From the NCBI GenBank assembly GCA_009760855.2, contig WPIO01000065.1, positions 2,079,001-2,143,000 on the forward strand: DNA of 64,000 bases, read 5' to 3'. This document shows positions 24,441 to 36,561 of this stretch, in pieces; position 1 is the first letter of the stretch, and each line of letters begins with the position of its first letter. This DNA comes from Cristatella mucedo (lineage: Eukaryota > Bryozoa > Phylactolaemata > Cristatellidae). A program made the position numbers and the translations under genes. The notes under the pieces are model-generated. The model searched no databases and was not told where the DNA came from. It saw only the letters and a program-made list of their open reading frames with translations.

Positions 24441-25009
24441 ATTATGTGACTTAAGAAGCTTATACTCTGGCAGACGACTTGATACCCCCAAGGAAACTGC
24501 AGTTGGGCTCTGCTGAATGACTTATTTAGGTTTCCATGGTTGTTGCGGCTTGTCGAAAAATTTCCTAAACAATCTGTGTTGCTTCATTTTGATCAGGATG
24601 TGATGCATGACTGGGTTCTGTAGTAAAAGCGACATCTTCTGTAATACAGAGCTTGATTTTTAAAGAACATCCATTTCTGAAACACTTCCGTGAAATGCTT
24701 TTATCTGGGAGAGCTCTACGTCTACCAGTTTGTATTTTTATTATGCAAAAGACGATTTCTTTGCTTCTGAGAGACGGTGTTCTCAATGACAAAAATGTTA
24801 AGTTTAGAAACCCTCACGGCGATTTGCACAGGCCGACGTCTCTTGTCCGAATGCTAGGTCAGACTGTCCAACTCATTTTATAAATGATCGACATCAATTT
24901 TTGTCTTTTACTAAAGTATAGGTCAGTGTATCGCTCTTCTCTATGTCTACTCGTGTCTTTTGAACAGTATAAAAGAATATTCATTCATTTTGTCAGCAGA
25001 TCTTTTCAA

Positions 25010-25870
25010 TTTCTAATTATGGTCTAGGTGTCATATTCCAAAGCGACCTCTCGTTAGACGACCATATCAGCTCCACAGTCAAATCTGCCTATTTTCAGCT
25101 ACATAACATTGCTAAAATTCGGGCTTGTTTAGATAAGGATACCACATCTAAGTTGGTCCATGCATTCGCGACATCCCGTCTCGACTTCTGCAACTCACTG
25201 CTTACTGGCTTACCAGCATGTGCGATCAGGCGATTGCAGCTGGTGCAAAACTCTGCAGCTAGGCTTGTCTGCCGTGAGCGTCGCAGTTGCCACATTACTC
25301 CACTTCTCGCTGACCTGCACTGGCTACCAGTCAAGCAACGGATTGACTTCAAGGTTTTGTCGCTCACTTTTAGGTCCCTTCATTATATGGCTCCAGCCTA
25401 TCTGTCAGATATACTACCCCATCAGGCCAAGCATCGTACCACCCGCTTTACTGAATCCAACAGTCTAGAAATACCTCATACAAACCTTAAATCCTTTGGA
25501 GACCGTGCATTTAGCTCGTATGCTCCCACAGCCTGGAACTCCCTCCCGACCTGCTTCAGAACATCCCCTGACCTGGCCACATTTAAAAGAAACTTAAAAA
25601 CATACCTATTTAGGACAGCATTTAGTGGGTCTCTGTGATTCGTCCTTGATGTGCTTATGCGTGCTGACACTGTGCATGCTGCCACTAACCACATTTGCAT
25701 GCTGACCCTGTGCATGTCACCCCTAACCATATTATTCTTTTCGTTTGTTTTTCAAGAATGATTTTACTTACCATTCAATTGCATTTCTCTTTACAGCAAA
25801 TGTAAAGCGCCTAGAGAGAGATTAAGTTCTCCGAGGGCGCTTTATTAAGTGAATTATTATTATCAAGTGA
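25010..25870 (+). mobile_element. LINE family 1 (CR1/L2-like): best-preserved 3' copy
   Basis: An uninterrupted frame of about 208 codons (25013-25638) covers the RT thumb and C-terminal region: LGVIFQSDLSLDDHISS, SRLDFCNSLLTGLP, LQLVQNSAARLV, LHWLPVKQRIDFKVL, SDLATFKRN-type end. The 3' UTR ends near 25860 with AAGTGAATTATTATTATC. It is 5' truncated, with no endonuclease or YADD motif. The lack of stops makes it the youngest LINE 1 insertion in the window and the best reference for the other copies. Confidence 0.9.
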
Positions 25871-25999
25871 ATTATTATTACACACGCAGGAAGAATCCTA
25901 TTTCGCATTTCTTCATTACGTCCGCTGGGCTATCAGTATGTTTATTTACTGTGTACTTGGCTACGCGAAAACCTCTGACGCACGACCTGCAAGGTATGC

Positions 26000-26440
26000 C
26001 ACAACTGTCGCTCCTTCGTAGCTGATCCGGTTTCAGCTAACTCATCCCGTAAGTTCCGCTATGGATAATAGATTAGCTGTTCCATTCTTCTGCTGAAAGA
26101 CCGTAGACGACAGAACCGATTACCTTGCATGTCCTAGACTGTAGAACTCACTTAAGCTTAAGCAACTCTTACAAAACAACAACTTTTTTCCTGCTGCCGA
26201 TTATGGCAGATAATTTCCAGCAGCCCTGAGCTGCTACTTTAACTCTTAATCAAAACTTCAACAGCCCTGCTGACTTAGCAATCTTTCTCAATTTCACTTT
26301 CTTGAGTAAGCTGCAGCCGGTTAGCGACTAAATGCGTACCGAAAGCTGTTCAGGGTCCGACTTTGCTAGAGCGTATGCAAGTGTCCTGCAAAACACCCAC
26401 ATAGTCTTTGTGATTTTGTGGAGTTACAGACGGAGGTACA
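26000..26440 (+). mobile_element. LINE family 2 fragment
   Basis: A heavily mutated copy of the 5711-6345 element: it retains the AATAGATTAGCTGTTCCATTC and CCTAGACTGTAGAACTCACT words and ends near GATTTTGTGGAGTTACAGACG, the same 3' end as the copy at 6300. No open frame remains. Confidence 0.75.
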
Positions 26441-26699
26441 TGCCGTGAGATTGTTTTACCGGTATTTGGTTGCATCAGGGCTGCTTTGAGTCAGTCTAGC
26501 ATGTGGCATTTGAAGCGGTACGTGACGTCAAGAGCAACCTAGAGAGTGGTGCCCAACTGCTGCTACCGAGGGCTATTCCTTGAGGAGCGAACGATATGCT
26601 AAGAAGCGTTTACGACTCTGCGGGCGGCTAGTGGCGGACGTCAGTGTGATAAAATAATAATCGCTGAGGAGCGGCTCAATAACAGCCTAGCGCCACCTT

Positions 26700-26960
26700 C
26701 TCCCAGTTCGCTCTAGCTACTCAGGCGACATGTGGAGGCTACACACTCGATTGACGCAGTCACAGGCACCACGAGTCTATAAGAGATCGAATGTTCAAGG
26801 ACGAGCGTTTCTTTTGTAGGAGGAATAATGCAATGCCCCGAGATTATGAATTTTGAGCTTGAAAGCTGAGCAGCGACTACGAATTATTAGCTAGGCAGCG
26901 GAATGGTAACTGCGAGCCGCCAGTGAGATAGTCGCGATAGGCCGTGGCCAAGAATAAAAA
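26700..26960 (+). repeat. Repeat related to the LTR-like block of the arms
   Basis: ATGCCCCGAGATTATGAA and the following 40-60 bp resemble the right-arm sequence around 42108 (ATGCCCCGTGATTATTAAC). Upstream, TCTATAAGAG resembles a promoter TATA box. It may be a solo LTR fragment or other dispersed repeat. Confidence 0.3.
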
Positions 26961-27009
26961 GCGCAATTTATGATTACGTGCAAACAAGACTATAGTATGA
27001 ATTCTAATC

Positions 27010-27500
27010 ATAGTAATAATGATAATAATAATAATAGATTTTATATAGCACCCTCAGAGAACTATATCTCTTTCTAGGCACTTTACATGCACTGCAAAGG
27101 AAGCACGAGCGAATGGTTGGTGGTAGCCTGCTCAATAAACGACAAGGGTAACACGGCTAGGGATGTCATGCACAGGGTTAGCATGCAAGTATGGTTAGTG
27201 GCAGCATGCACCATGTCAGCGAGCATCAGCACATAATCACGAATCGCAGGGACCCGCTAAATGCTGTGATAAATACGTGTCTTTAATTTCTTTTTTAAAC
27301 GCGGTCAAATCTGGCGTTGTCGTGACGCAAGTCGGAAGTGAGTTCCAGGCTTTGGGAGCATACGAGCTGAAAGGAAGGTCTCCAAAGAATTTGAAGTTTA
27401 TACGAGGTATAGGTAAATGATTTGATTTCAAAAGGTGGCTGGCACCTCATGGGGAAGTACATTTGATAAGTAGGCTAGAGCTAAAGAGCCATGGGACCTA
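27010..27500 (-). mobile_element. LINE family 1 C-terminal fragment
   Basis: The minus-strand frame 27431-27237 has IPRINFKFFGDLPFSSYAPKAWNSLP (one continuous run, quoted in parts elsewhere); the 3' UTR extends to AAT repeats near 27012. The RT part upstream is truncated near 27500. Confidence 0.85.
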
Positions 27501-28487
27501 AAAGTGAGTGACTGAAACCTTCTGCCTTGGCCACTATAGGACGCATGGGCCTGACCAGGATCGCTCTTTCGAAATAATGGTCACCCAGTCGGCGAGTCCT
27601 ATCGCGGAGCGTAGGCTGGTGGAAGCCTGTTAACGAGGTTTTTTCTTAGTCACCTGTCGGATATTCTCCTATATAAAGGCTTTTCTCTTTGCTTTGCAAT
27701 ACCATAATATTGTTAGAGTTATGGGCTGAATATCGAGTGCTCTGCCGTTATCGATGGCACTTAGCTAGGTTCAGATGCTTGCACGTCGCATACGCTGTTC
27801 TTCTACCCGAAATAGTTAACATCGCTCGGTTCAAACATGATAACTAGTGTCAAAGGCTGCCGGCAGGTCAAGCTGGACGAGAGAGACCCTTTGTGCTGGT
27901 TTCCTTCAACAGGAAAGTTTCAGCAGTTTTCTTTCCATTAGTGAATGTCCGGCGGCGAGCTGCCGAGCGATTAACGGCAGGTTCTCGAGCAGCGAGCCAA
28001 ATTTCGGGGCGTCGAAGAATTCCCTCAGGCTGCTTTAAAAGGTGACCGATAGCGACACGATCCGGGGGCAGCCACATAGTCACCAAATAGATCGTGCGCG
28101 CTTATAGCACAGTATTCCACGTCGTACCGTCTCGCCGTCTGGCTTGAAGCTCTCTCAGTCACTGTTGAAACAGATAGATGACATCAGGCGTTGGTAGCGC
28201 TTCTTTTTCAGGACTGCGGCAGAGTTTGCAGTGACTCTGCGTAACACGGATCTGACGCTCTAGGCAATCGCTGCATTTGCTGAAACATTTTCTTCCGGGG
28301 AGGGAGGAGATGCCAGAGGTCACTAGCATTGGCAGTCTTACAATCAGTCTTTGCGAGATTAGCCGTTTGACTTGCTGGTCCTTGAGACCTGGGCCGGCAT
28401 CTGGCTTTGCTGGGCCCACCTGGTGCCATTGCTGGCGGGCGAGCGGCCGTTGGCACTCGTCGAAAGCATCGGTCTTTTCCTGGGTAG

Positions 28488-29925
28488 CAGCCTCTTTCAG
28501 GAGGGATCATGAGCTGACAAGACGATCAATTTAGACCACGTAACCAGAAGAAGATTGCTGTTGCCTTGCAGCACGACTTCGCCGGACGCGCGTGAAGCTT
28601 TTCTTCGCGGTCGGCTGATCGGCTTTGTGCTTCGACTGGAACGCAGAAGCGTCGGGCTTAGGCGGTGGCACAGTGGCGCCCACGCAGAGCCTGCTGCAGT
28701 ACGATCCACAAGCGGGCTTCGTATCGGAGATCAGGTCGCTGCAATCAAGTAGCGGGAACGTGTGACTGCCACACCGAGCGAAGAGCTGCATCTGCTCTGG
28801 AGAAAGAGCATATATTGCGCGTATTTAACTTTGAGATAGAACCTTCAGTCTCAGCGTCGCAATCTCAAGGGCGAACGATGTTTCAACCGGTATAAGCGAA
28901 CAGGCGCTAAAACCTTACTGCCGATTGGGATGAAATCTTTCGGAATAACTAGAGCAACTGCGTGGGTGAAGCGAGCTGTCGGTGATGGCTTGTGAGCTCA
29001 CGAGGGGTCTGAGCTTGATCCAATAGAGCCAGTCAAGGGCACATAGGCGAAGCCATCGCTTTTGGCTCGAGTCGCGACCGAGTCACCTCAGTATTCGAGC
29101 AGAAAAGCAACACCGGCAACGAGAGACAGAGTGTTTATTAAAGCTATGTCCACAGGTTCTCAGTCGGCTATTGGCCAGCCTACGATGAGCTTGCTTGGTG
29201 GCCATTCATACACTCGAGGCGAGACCGTATCGCTTCATTGCACGACGCCCCTTTCATTGGGTACCCTGTGTTCTGACCGTGGATGAAGAATAGAGTCCAT
29301 GTCAGCGTAAGTGTTGCGTTCTCGACACGTATCTCTCTAGTATCGCAAAGTTGTATCCGAGATATTCATTTGCGTCATGGCCATCGTCAGTCGGCGTCTC
29401 TGCCTGTCTCTCTGTTCGTCGTTTTACTCCCATCTCTTTACCCGCCGGGGCAACCGAAAAAAAGTCGAGCATAGCGGATTACCACTAACTTGAGCTCCGC
29501 CAGCCAAATTGAAGGCTAGAGGCACCGGTCGGCGTCAATAGGCAGGGAATAGGTGTCGCATAGGCTGCTCGGCCCTACCGTCTTGAATATTTGGAAAGAA
29601 AGTTGCCTCTATTTGCTTCGTAGCAATCTTCTGTCTTAGCTATTCACAAGTTTTTTTCGTTAGACATCGACGAATCAGCGAGTGTCCACCTCAAGGGCTT
29701 TCACGAGGCGTCACCCGTGTACTAATCAAAATGCCTCCAGCTGCGCCAAGTCTAGCAGACAAGCCTTGTAGCTGAACGCGACCCAGTAAACGTACGCAGA
29801 GTCCGCATCATGGCTGTGAATCAGAAACTCGGTCGTCTCTGACTCAGGCAGCTATAAGCGCCTCGCCTCCACACTGTCGGCACTGGCCGCTCAGTCACGA
29901 AGGAGATGACCATAAGCAGCGAGGC
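28488..29925 (+). pseudogene. Ig copy C: VEGFR/PDGFR-like pseudogene in spacer
   Basis: D2 is about 28488-28829 with RRRLLLPCSTTSPDAR and LLQYDPQAGFVSEI. A one-base deletion and several stops interrupt it, and its 3' donor is lost. D3 first half is 29156-29306: the acceptor TCCACAG|GTTCTCAG is the same as in the intact gene and a GTAAGT donor is kept, but a one-base deletion and a TGA disrupt it. D3 second half starts at 29664 after a TTTTTTTCGTTAG acceptor and ends near 29925; it has three internal stops, and Arg replaces the second Ig cysteine. It keeps SDSG, where copies B and B' have a stop. The D3 end reads into GCAG|GTGAGA, a strong donor consensus. No D1 or signal exon was recognised. 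Confidence 0.8.
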
Positions 29926-30067
29926 AGGTGAGAGCTTAAGCGTCGATGCCGGTAACTAAGGAGCGGCCATTCTAAAGATTCCATCGGAACGACTGTTGAA
30001 TATTTTAACTGGCGTGGCCTCTGTGGCTAATGATGCGACCCATCCTGGTCTGCAATAGCACCTGTTG

Positions 30068-30202
30068 AAGGCGATCAGCTTGGCAGCATGGTGCAAACTT
30101 TAGCCGCAAGTCGCTGATAATAATAATAATAATAATAATAATTCACTTGATAAGGCGATCAGCTTGGCGGCATGGTGCAAACTTTAGCCGCAAGTCGCTG
30201 AT
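30068..30202 (-). mobile_element. Ultra-short LINE family 1 insertion with 51-bp target duplication
   Basis: The insert is only 33 bp (30119-30151): plus-strand AAT repeats, then TTCACTTGAT, which is the reverse complement of the very end of LINE 1 (ATCAAGTGAA plus TTA repeats). It is bracketed by two 51-bp direct copies (30068-30118, 30152-30202) that differ at one base. Confidence 0.85.
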
Positions 30203-30474
30203 CATTTTGTCTTAGTTGGTGATCATTCCTGCAGCAAACGTCGTGGTCGCTAGTGTGAATGTACATCTTCAAACGGCAAGACTCATATATCTCGTACATT
30301 CAGGGTTTGATTAATAGAACTCTTACCACTGATTTCGATTGAAATCCATTCTTTGCTTGCGTTAGCATAGTTGCAGCACCTATTGTTCCTAGCAACATCT
30401 TGTCTGCAAGCGGTTGACCTCTACGCTACATCTAATGAAGCGGTGCATGACCTTTTAGCACACCCGGATGTAAG

Positions 30475-30545
30475 CCTAGGATTAAGGTGCTCGCTCTTCG
30501 CGACCTAGGTTTCGGGCGCGAGTCCTGTAGTGAGGATCCTATATT
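30475..30545 (+). repeat. tRNA-like SINE fragment
   Basis: A region with GGATTAAGGTGCTCGC and GGGCGCGAGTCC (B-box-like), related to the SINE heads elsewhere in the window. No tail is recognisable. Confidence 0.35.
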
Positions 30546-30984
30546 CCCAACCACAAGTTTCGGAATAGTCTGTAATGCTCTACTGCCGCTAAAAAATGAT
30601 GCATCTAAATAGGCTAAACGTTCATCTCAGCAAAGGTGGGGTCATTTTGTCACAATTTTTCAAAAGGAATTTAAATCCGAAATGGGAGCACAAGAGCAAA
30701 GGCATTATAAGCAGAAAAATAATTCACTCCCTCTTTTTGTCACCGTTACACTGGTACTTTTGATGTATTTCTTTCCCAGTAGCCCCTAAAAAGCAAGGGG
30801 ACGCAATTGCCGCGACAGCCGTGTGCCGCTCAGCGGCTCGACATCGTCTGCTGCGCATGTTGCCTTTTCGCAGCACGCAAATATGGCATCCCGGCTAATC
30901 TGTAAATCTTTGGCGTTTTGTCGTCTGTCGTCTTGACCACCGGCGTAGCGATAGCTGCACGTCAAAGAGTATACGCAAATAATA

Positions 30985-31600
30985 ATAATAATAATAATAA
31001 TGCTCTTGATTAAGCATCCTCAGAGAACTCAATTTTCTTCTAGGTGCTTTACATTTGCTGCAAAGAGAATTGCGGCTGAATTGTGAGTAATATCATGCTT
31101 GATAAACAACATGAATAACATGGTTAGGGGTAACATGCACAGGGTGAGTATGAAAACGTGGCTAGTGGCAGCATGCACAGCGGCAGCACGCATAAGCACA
31201 TGAAGGACAAATCACAGGGATCCACTAAATGCTGTCCTAAATAGGTGTGTTTTTTAAGTTCGCTTTAAATGCGGTCAAGTCAGGATATGTTGTGACGCAA
31301 GTCGGGAGGGAGTTCCAGGCTTTGGGAGCATACGAAATAAATGCACCATCTCCAAAGGATTTCTGGTTTGTTCGAGGTATTAGTAAACTGTTTTCTTCCG
31401 AAAAGCAGGTGCATGATCCTTGGCCTGGCGGGGAGTAGATCTGAGAGATAGGCTGGAGCCAAAGAATTTAGTGACCTAAAAGTGAGCGACAAAACCTTGA
31501 AGTCGATCCGTTTCTTGACTGGTAGCCAGTGCAGGTCGGCGAGAAGTGGTGTGATGTGGCAACTGCGACGCTCGCGACAGACAAGCCTGGCTGCAAGTCA
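30985..31600 (-). mobile_element. LINE family 1 C-terminal fragment
   Basis: Plus-strand AAT repeats (30980-31001) mark the 3' end. The reverse complement reads through the 3' UTR into the SYAPKAWNSLP-type region, then LTFRSLNSLAPAYLSDLLP (minus 31492-31280) and LHWLPVKKRIDFK. It is 5' truncated near 31600, with a few frame lesions. Confidence 0.85.
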
Positions 31601-31647
31601 AATTTCTCAGGCAAACTATAGTTCTGGTCACGCGCTCACTCCTTCTT

Positions 31648-31726
31648 GTAATAATAACAATAATAATGTACTTGATAAAGCACTCTCAGAAAACTAATTC
31701 TCTTTCTAGGCGCTTTACATTTGTCT
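31648..31726 (-). mobile_element. LINE family 1 3'-tail stub
   Basis: About 80 bp: AATAATAACAATAATAATG, then the reverse complement of the LINE 1 3' end. It lies 50 bp from the end of the previous LINE copy. CTGGCTGCAAG occurs on both sides (about 31587 and 31725) and may be a target duplication. Confidence 0.65.
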
Positions 31727-33637
31727 GGCTGCAAGCAGTTTGTGCCACTTCTGTGCCCATACGGGTTTTAGCCACGTCTCAAATTCGCTGTGTTTTTGTT
31801 TACGTTGAAAGACTGTTGGGAAGCAGACGCGTCATACGAACGTCTACATTACGAAGAGCTCGCTTACGAAACCAGTGCATCGGTCAAGAAGAAACATCTG
31901 TACGCTGCTTAATCGGCTCTTTTTCAGTCGTTTTTGCGGCTCGTGCTGCCGCTGTGTCTTTTCTTCACCACCTGCAAAGTTCTCGTGATCTGGCGATCGA
32001 TGCTTTTACTTTCTGTTGACTCTGTTTGTGTGACGAAAGTGGGTGACAACATGATGTGCATGCTCAGGACTGTTAAGGTTAGAGTAAGCCAAAAAAGTGC
32101 TCGTCTATATCAACTGTTGAAATACATGAAATTATACGTTGAGGCACATATCGCATGTGTTCACACACATGTTTACAAACAGCACACGTACCGTATATAC
32201 TAAGTAATATTTGTATGCTGGCTCAAAACCTATAGATCCCGCATACAAACATGGATATAGATCTATAAACCAATATACATATAAATATGTTTCTACAAAT
32301 TTGTTTATTTATACACTATACATATCTAACCACCCCTGTAATTAGCAAGGTTGGTTAGTTACTCCATTTTTCCATTGCTGGCATAAGATGTACGATTCAT
32401 GGTTAGTGATTAGTTGGATTGGTTAGTGCACTTTTGCTATATACATTAAGGTACAGCAATAGAGAGCTTCAATTAAAAGAGGGAATAGAGAAATCCAAGA
32501 AATTATTCGCTACTCTTTATATTCAGCATCCAAGTGCTCTCCCATGTTTGAAATTGAACAATGAAATGCTTTAACTTTGTAGAGCACAGAGCTTAAAGGG
32601 CAGTTAGAAGGATGGTCATTGCATCACCGCAGCTTGTGATTTTTTAAATTTAGTTGCAGGGCGTCTTCTTTTAGTTAACATAATTCATTGAAATTCTTGA
32701 ACTTTGAATAACTTTGAACTTAAAAGAGATTTCTTAAGGGTTGTCTTGGCCTCCCAAAACCGGCTGTTTCTTAAGGGTTGTCTTGGCCTCACAAAGCCGG
32801 CATTTTTCCTTTGCTGCTATTTGAAGAGACAACATATGCTCAACCGTCGCTTTCATTTGGACCAGCTGAGTTGATTTACTGGTAGAATGCCAGAAGGGGC
32901 TCGCTCAACCGGAAATTTGTTATGAACGTGCTTTTGGTTAGGAATGGATTACCATTAGTAAAAATCTGGCCGTGATTACAGGGATCAAGTGGAAGGAACA
33001 AAGGGTCCGGGCAGGCAGGCTGGTGTAAGAAAGTGATGGCTAGCGATCTGTACGCAACGAGAAAAAAACGAAGGCATACACAGATGTAGTACTAGACTTT
33101 AGAGATCAGAGCCAGTGAAGCTTAGTGCTCTAGAGTGCAGTTGAAAGCAGACTGGACTAGATTTAAATCTGTGAACTCGGACTCTTGGTCCTTTCCGCCT
33201 AGAATCGTTGCATGCCAATTACAAATCGCATCAGCGAACCACTGACTGGGATTTTTCTGAAAATCATACTCTCTTGTGCGAGTGATTTTGTATTCACGAC
33301 GTCATCGTCGGCTCGCTCGCTGTCCTTAGATAACCTAATAAGTTGGAAAGCTAAGGAAAACTCTTTCAAGTGTTGAACTACTGGTCATTGATGGGCAAGT
33401 ACAGCACGGCACGAAGTGCACCTCTCCGATGTCTACAAAGCAGGTGCACGAGGGGCACTGCACTAGTGCCTCCTTAGCAAGCTGTGCTAGTTCGCTACGC
33501 AACTGATTCTCAGTTCTCCAGCTGAGTTCTGACAGACGCTGATCAGCGAGCCGTGATGCATTAACGCAGCACAGCATGCCGTGTCAAAACATCAACTTGA
33601 TGGAATCCACCAATGAGAAAAAGAGATCAAGACAGAC
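31727..33637. other. No gene recognised
   Basis: About 1.9 kb of spacer with frames near 31666-32203 that have no recognisable motif. A duplicated motif (TTTCTTAAGGGTTGTCTTGG) occurs at about 32731 and 32767. Nothing else was identified. Confidence 0.5.
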
Positions 33638-33663
33638 AGAGAAAAACAGGGAGAAAGAGGGAG

Positions 33664-33748
<85 letters not shown>

Positions 33749-33960
33749 GAGACAGAGAGAGAGACAGAGAGGCCTAGGGAGAGAGAGAGAGAGAGAGAGA
33801 CAGAGAGAGACAGAGAGAGACAGAGACACAGAGAGAGAGACAGAGAGAGGGAGACAAAGAGAGAGAGAGAGGCAGACAGACAGACAGAGATAGAGAAAGT
33901 GACACAGAAACAGAGAGCGAGAGAGAGAGCGAGGGGAGAGAGATGGATATTGAGAGAGCG
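33638..33960. repeat. (AG)n-rich simple-sequence block
   Basis: Over 300 bp of AG dinucleotides with interspersed AC, giving long Ser-Leu frames on the minus strand that are artefacts. Confidence 0.95.
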
Positions 33961-34079
33961 GAAGACTGGCGGCGATAGAGATTTTCGACGAGTCCGACGC
34001 AAACCCCAACCCGTGCTTGGCAGTGTCTGACGGCGGCCTTCTAGCCATTAGAAGCCGCTGTCAGGTCAAGCTGTTCTGA

Positions 34080-34724
34080 CCGTCAGCTTAACGGCTATGC
34101 CGAGATCATTCTCACCATATTTGGCTGTAAGCACTATAAAACCATGCGTAGGCAGATAAGATGACTGGTGCCTGGCAAATGGAATACTGTGCCTTGGTAT
34201 GTGCCTGAATAGAACACTGTCCGATAATGATCATCTGCAACGAATTCGCGCCTTTGAGTACCTTGAAACCACAGCACTAAGAGGCTGAAAAAGAAGCCCA
34301 GAAGCATTGCACTTTCATAGCTTTATGGATTTGTTACGCCACTTGTGTGCTGCTGCTCAAAGATTTTTTTGCATTGAGAATGGACTGCTAGATTGCACCA
34401 CCATCGAGCAGGCTCACCAGGAGATCAGATGAATGCCAGGCCCACCTTCTAAAACAAAACAAAACTGCATGAAAAACCTCCTCAAACCACATTTGAGGAG
34501 TTTTTTTTTAAGGAATAGGCTAGTCTACAGATATGTCTTCAATGAATGTGTGGTTGAATATATTAATGTATGTACAAACGAAGATAATTGAAAGTGTGAA
34601 GCACAGATGAATCATGAGGACAATCGAGGAAATTAAAGTAGAACGGAAGTCGCAGCCAAGGATGGCTCGCAAGTTTGTGCCATGGTCATCACCAAGATAA
34701 TACACGTCATTGGGCAAGAGTTGT
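34080..34724. other. No gene recognised
   Basis: This stretch contains one self-complementary CTCCTCAAA/TTTGAGGAG hairpin followed by a T run near 34480-34510. No coding or mobile-element signal is seen. Confidence 0.5.
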
Positions 34725-35200
34725 GGAAGTGTGTTTAGTAGTGTAGGACCTGGAGAGCAAAAGCTTCTGTCGCCGAAGGTTGTTCGGCGTAATGCTGGAT
34801 GAGCCTATTTATTATCCAAAGAAAACTTAAGGGCACAAGGAGCAAGAATATGATACAGCAGTTCAGCTGGGACTGAAGAAGTCAGGCCACGACAGGCCTT
34901 GTGGGTCTGAGTACTAATTTAACTTCGTATGCAAAGATCGACCAGCAGCCTTTGCAGCTCCTCTAGCGAAGGAGACATGTGGCTAAAACTCAGGAATTTT
35001 ATGGAATAGCCTAGCATCGGCAATGTGTCAGCTGACTCATTCGTAGAGTGCTGTCGCGTATTGAGGAAAGCGCCGTCATGCGAAACGTCGAAGTGGACGC
35101 GTAATCCAGAGCTGGCGGAACAATATGTCGAACTAGGCAGGCTGCACCTGCATTGACTGATCTGTCGGTGCCAAATAGGTCACCCTCGATTGTTAGACTA
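34725..35200 (-). mobile_element. LINE family 2 fragment
   Basis: The reverse complement shows GGCGACAGAAGCTTTTGCTC (the GDRSFSS region), then equivalents of the GLAPSYLAELL region, with many substitutions and no long frame. It is older than the copy at 5711. Confidence 0.6.
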
Positions 35201-35577
35201 CTGAAGCAACTAAGCAACAGTGTGAATTCATGACTTACGCTTAGGCTCAAGCTGTTAAGCACAAGTCGACGAATAAATAGTCAATACTGCTGCTGCTTTT
35301 CCTGGCAGGCTTGTCTAAGTGACTGCTGCAATGCGATCGTCACGAACCAGTGCTACACAGCGTATTTTTACTGTGTCAACTTTTTCCTAAGAACATTCTC
35401 CTAGTCTTGAGATAATTAAGGATGTTAAAAATTGCCGATGACTGGCCAGAAAAAGCACAATGTTCTTCAACCCAATTTAGCTTCACTGAGCAAGGAGTCC
35501 GCAGATGCGATCAGTACCTAACTCTTGAAAGAGTTACAAAATACACTTCTCACTGCACCTGATCCTCATGATGACGT

Positions 35578-35600
35578 CTCTCTCTTTCTCTCACTCTCTC

Positions 35601-35652
<52 letters not shown>
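35578..35652. repeat. (CT)n microsatellite
   Basis: About 75 bp of almost pure CT. Confidence 0.97.
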
Positions 35653-35653
<1 letters not shown>

Positions 35654-36561
35654 ATTATCATCGTTTTCAAATGGATGCAAATGGTAGAAAGCTATAATAA
35701 ATGGGCCGACTTGGCGAAAATGAGCTCGTAACTAAGTAATTGGTCGGTGTACAGGCGCATGGGGAGGAGCTAGAGTTGGCCAGATCAAATGTTCGGTAAA
35801 AGAAGACAATGCCACTACACCCGGGTGATGCCACCATCGAGAACACAATGCACCATCGAGTACATCGGTGACTTCTCTTGCGTGGCTGCTGGCGTATGAG
35901 TTCGTTGGCAGATGTTAACAAAGTTTAGTCAGAGTAAGACTTTATTTCGCCAACGTATGAGAAAGGGAAGCGGAGAGAAGAGGTCCAGTCAGTCCAACCG
36001 GCAGGCCGAGAAACATTGGTCTTTTTCGCCCAAGGTGCGGGAGGAAAGTCGTCATTGTCTGCCGTCCCAAGACAGATGTGGGTTCAGGAATGTCTGACGT
36101 CGAGGGAGATTTATCTCTCAGCTGGCAAGTAATTGGAAAGCCTACAGGAAGTAATTGGGAATGAATTAGAATTGGGAAGGCTACAGGAACACCGGGTATG
36201 CTGGATGTGCTGCCGGGCTACAGGACTGTTAGCTGTTTTGGGAGGTCTACTGGGTGCACTGAGGTCAAGCCTGCGTATTTGAAGACCCAAACATGCCAAC
36301 ATGTTTCATAATGCTTGAAGTTCAACACTTCAATTGCAAGGACGGTGGCGTCCGGTGGGCAGGTGAGACCACTGCAGCAGGTGGACACATCTGCAGCACC
36401 AACTCTGAGGTCGTACCAATTAATTTCATGATCAATTTTCATCTCTGACTTAGCACACTGTTGGCCCTCGTCATCCACCTCTCATGACCGAATGGCTTAT
36501 GGCTATTCGCAGGCGTAAACTAAGAGGTTGCAATTAGTTTTACGTGTTAACAATTACACGT
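35653..36561. other. No gene recognised
   Basis: About 0.9 kb without conserved coding signal. A direct repeat of the motif GGAAAGCCTACAGGAA/GGAAGGCTACAGGAA lies at about 36135-36190. Confidence 0.5.

Noticed and set aside
33584-34048. 154-residue Ser/Leu-rich minus-strand frame
   Set aside because: AG-rich simple sequence read in reverse; the hydrophobic appearance is compositional.
34440-34515. Hairpin followed by a T run, like a bacterial intrinsic terminator
   Set aside because: The DNA is clearly animal nuclear; a 9-bp palindrome followed by T's has no such role here.
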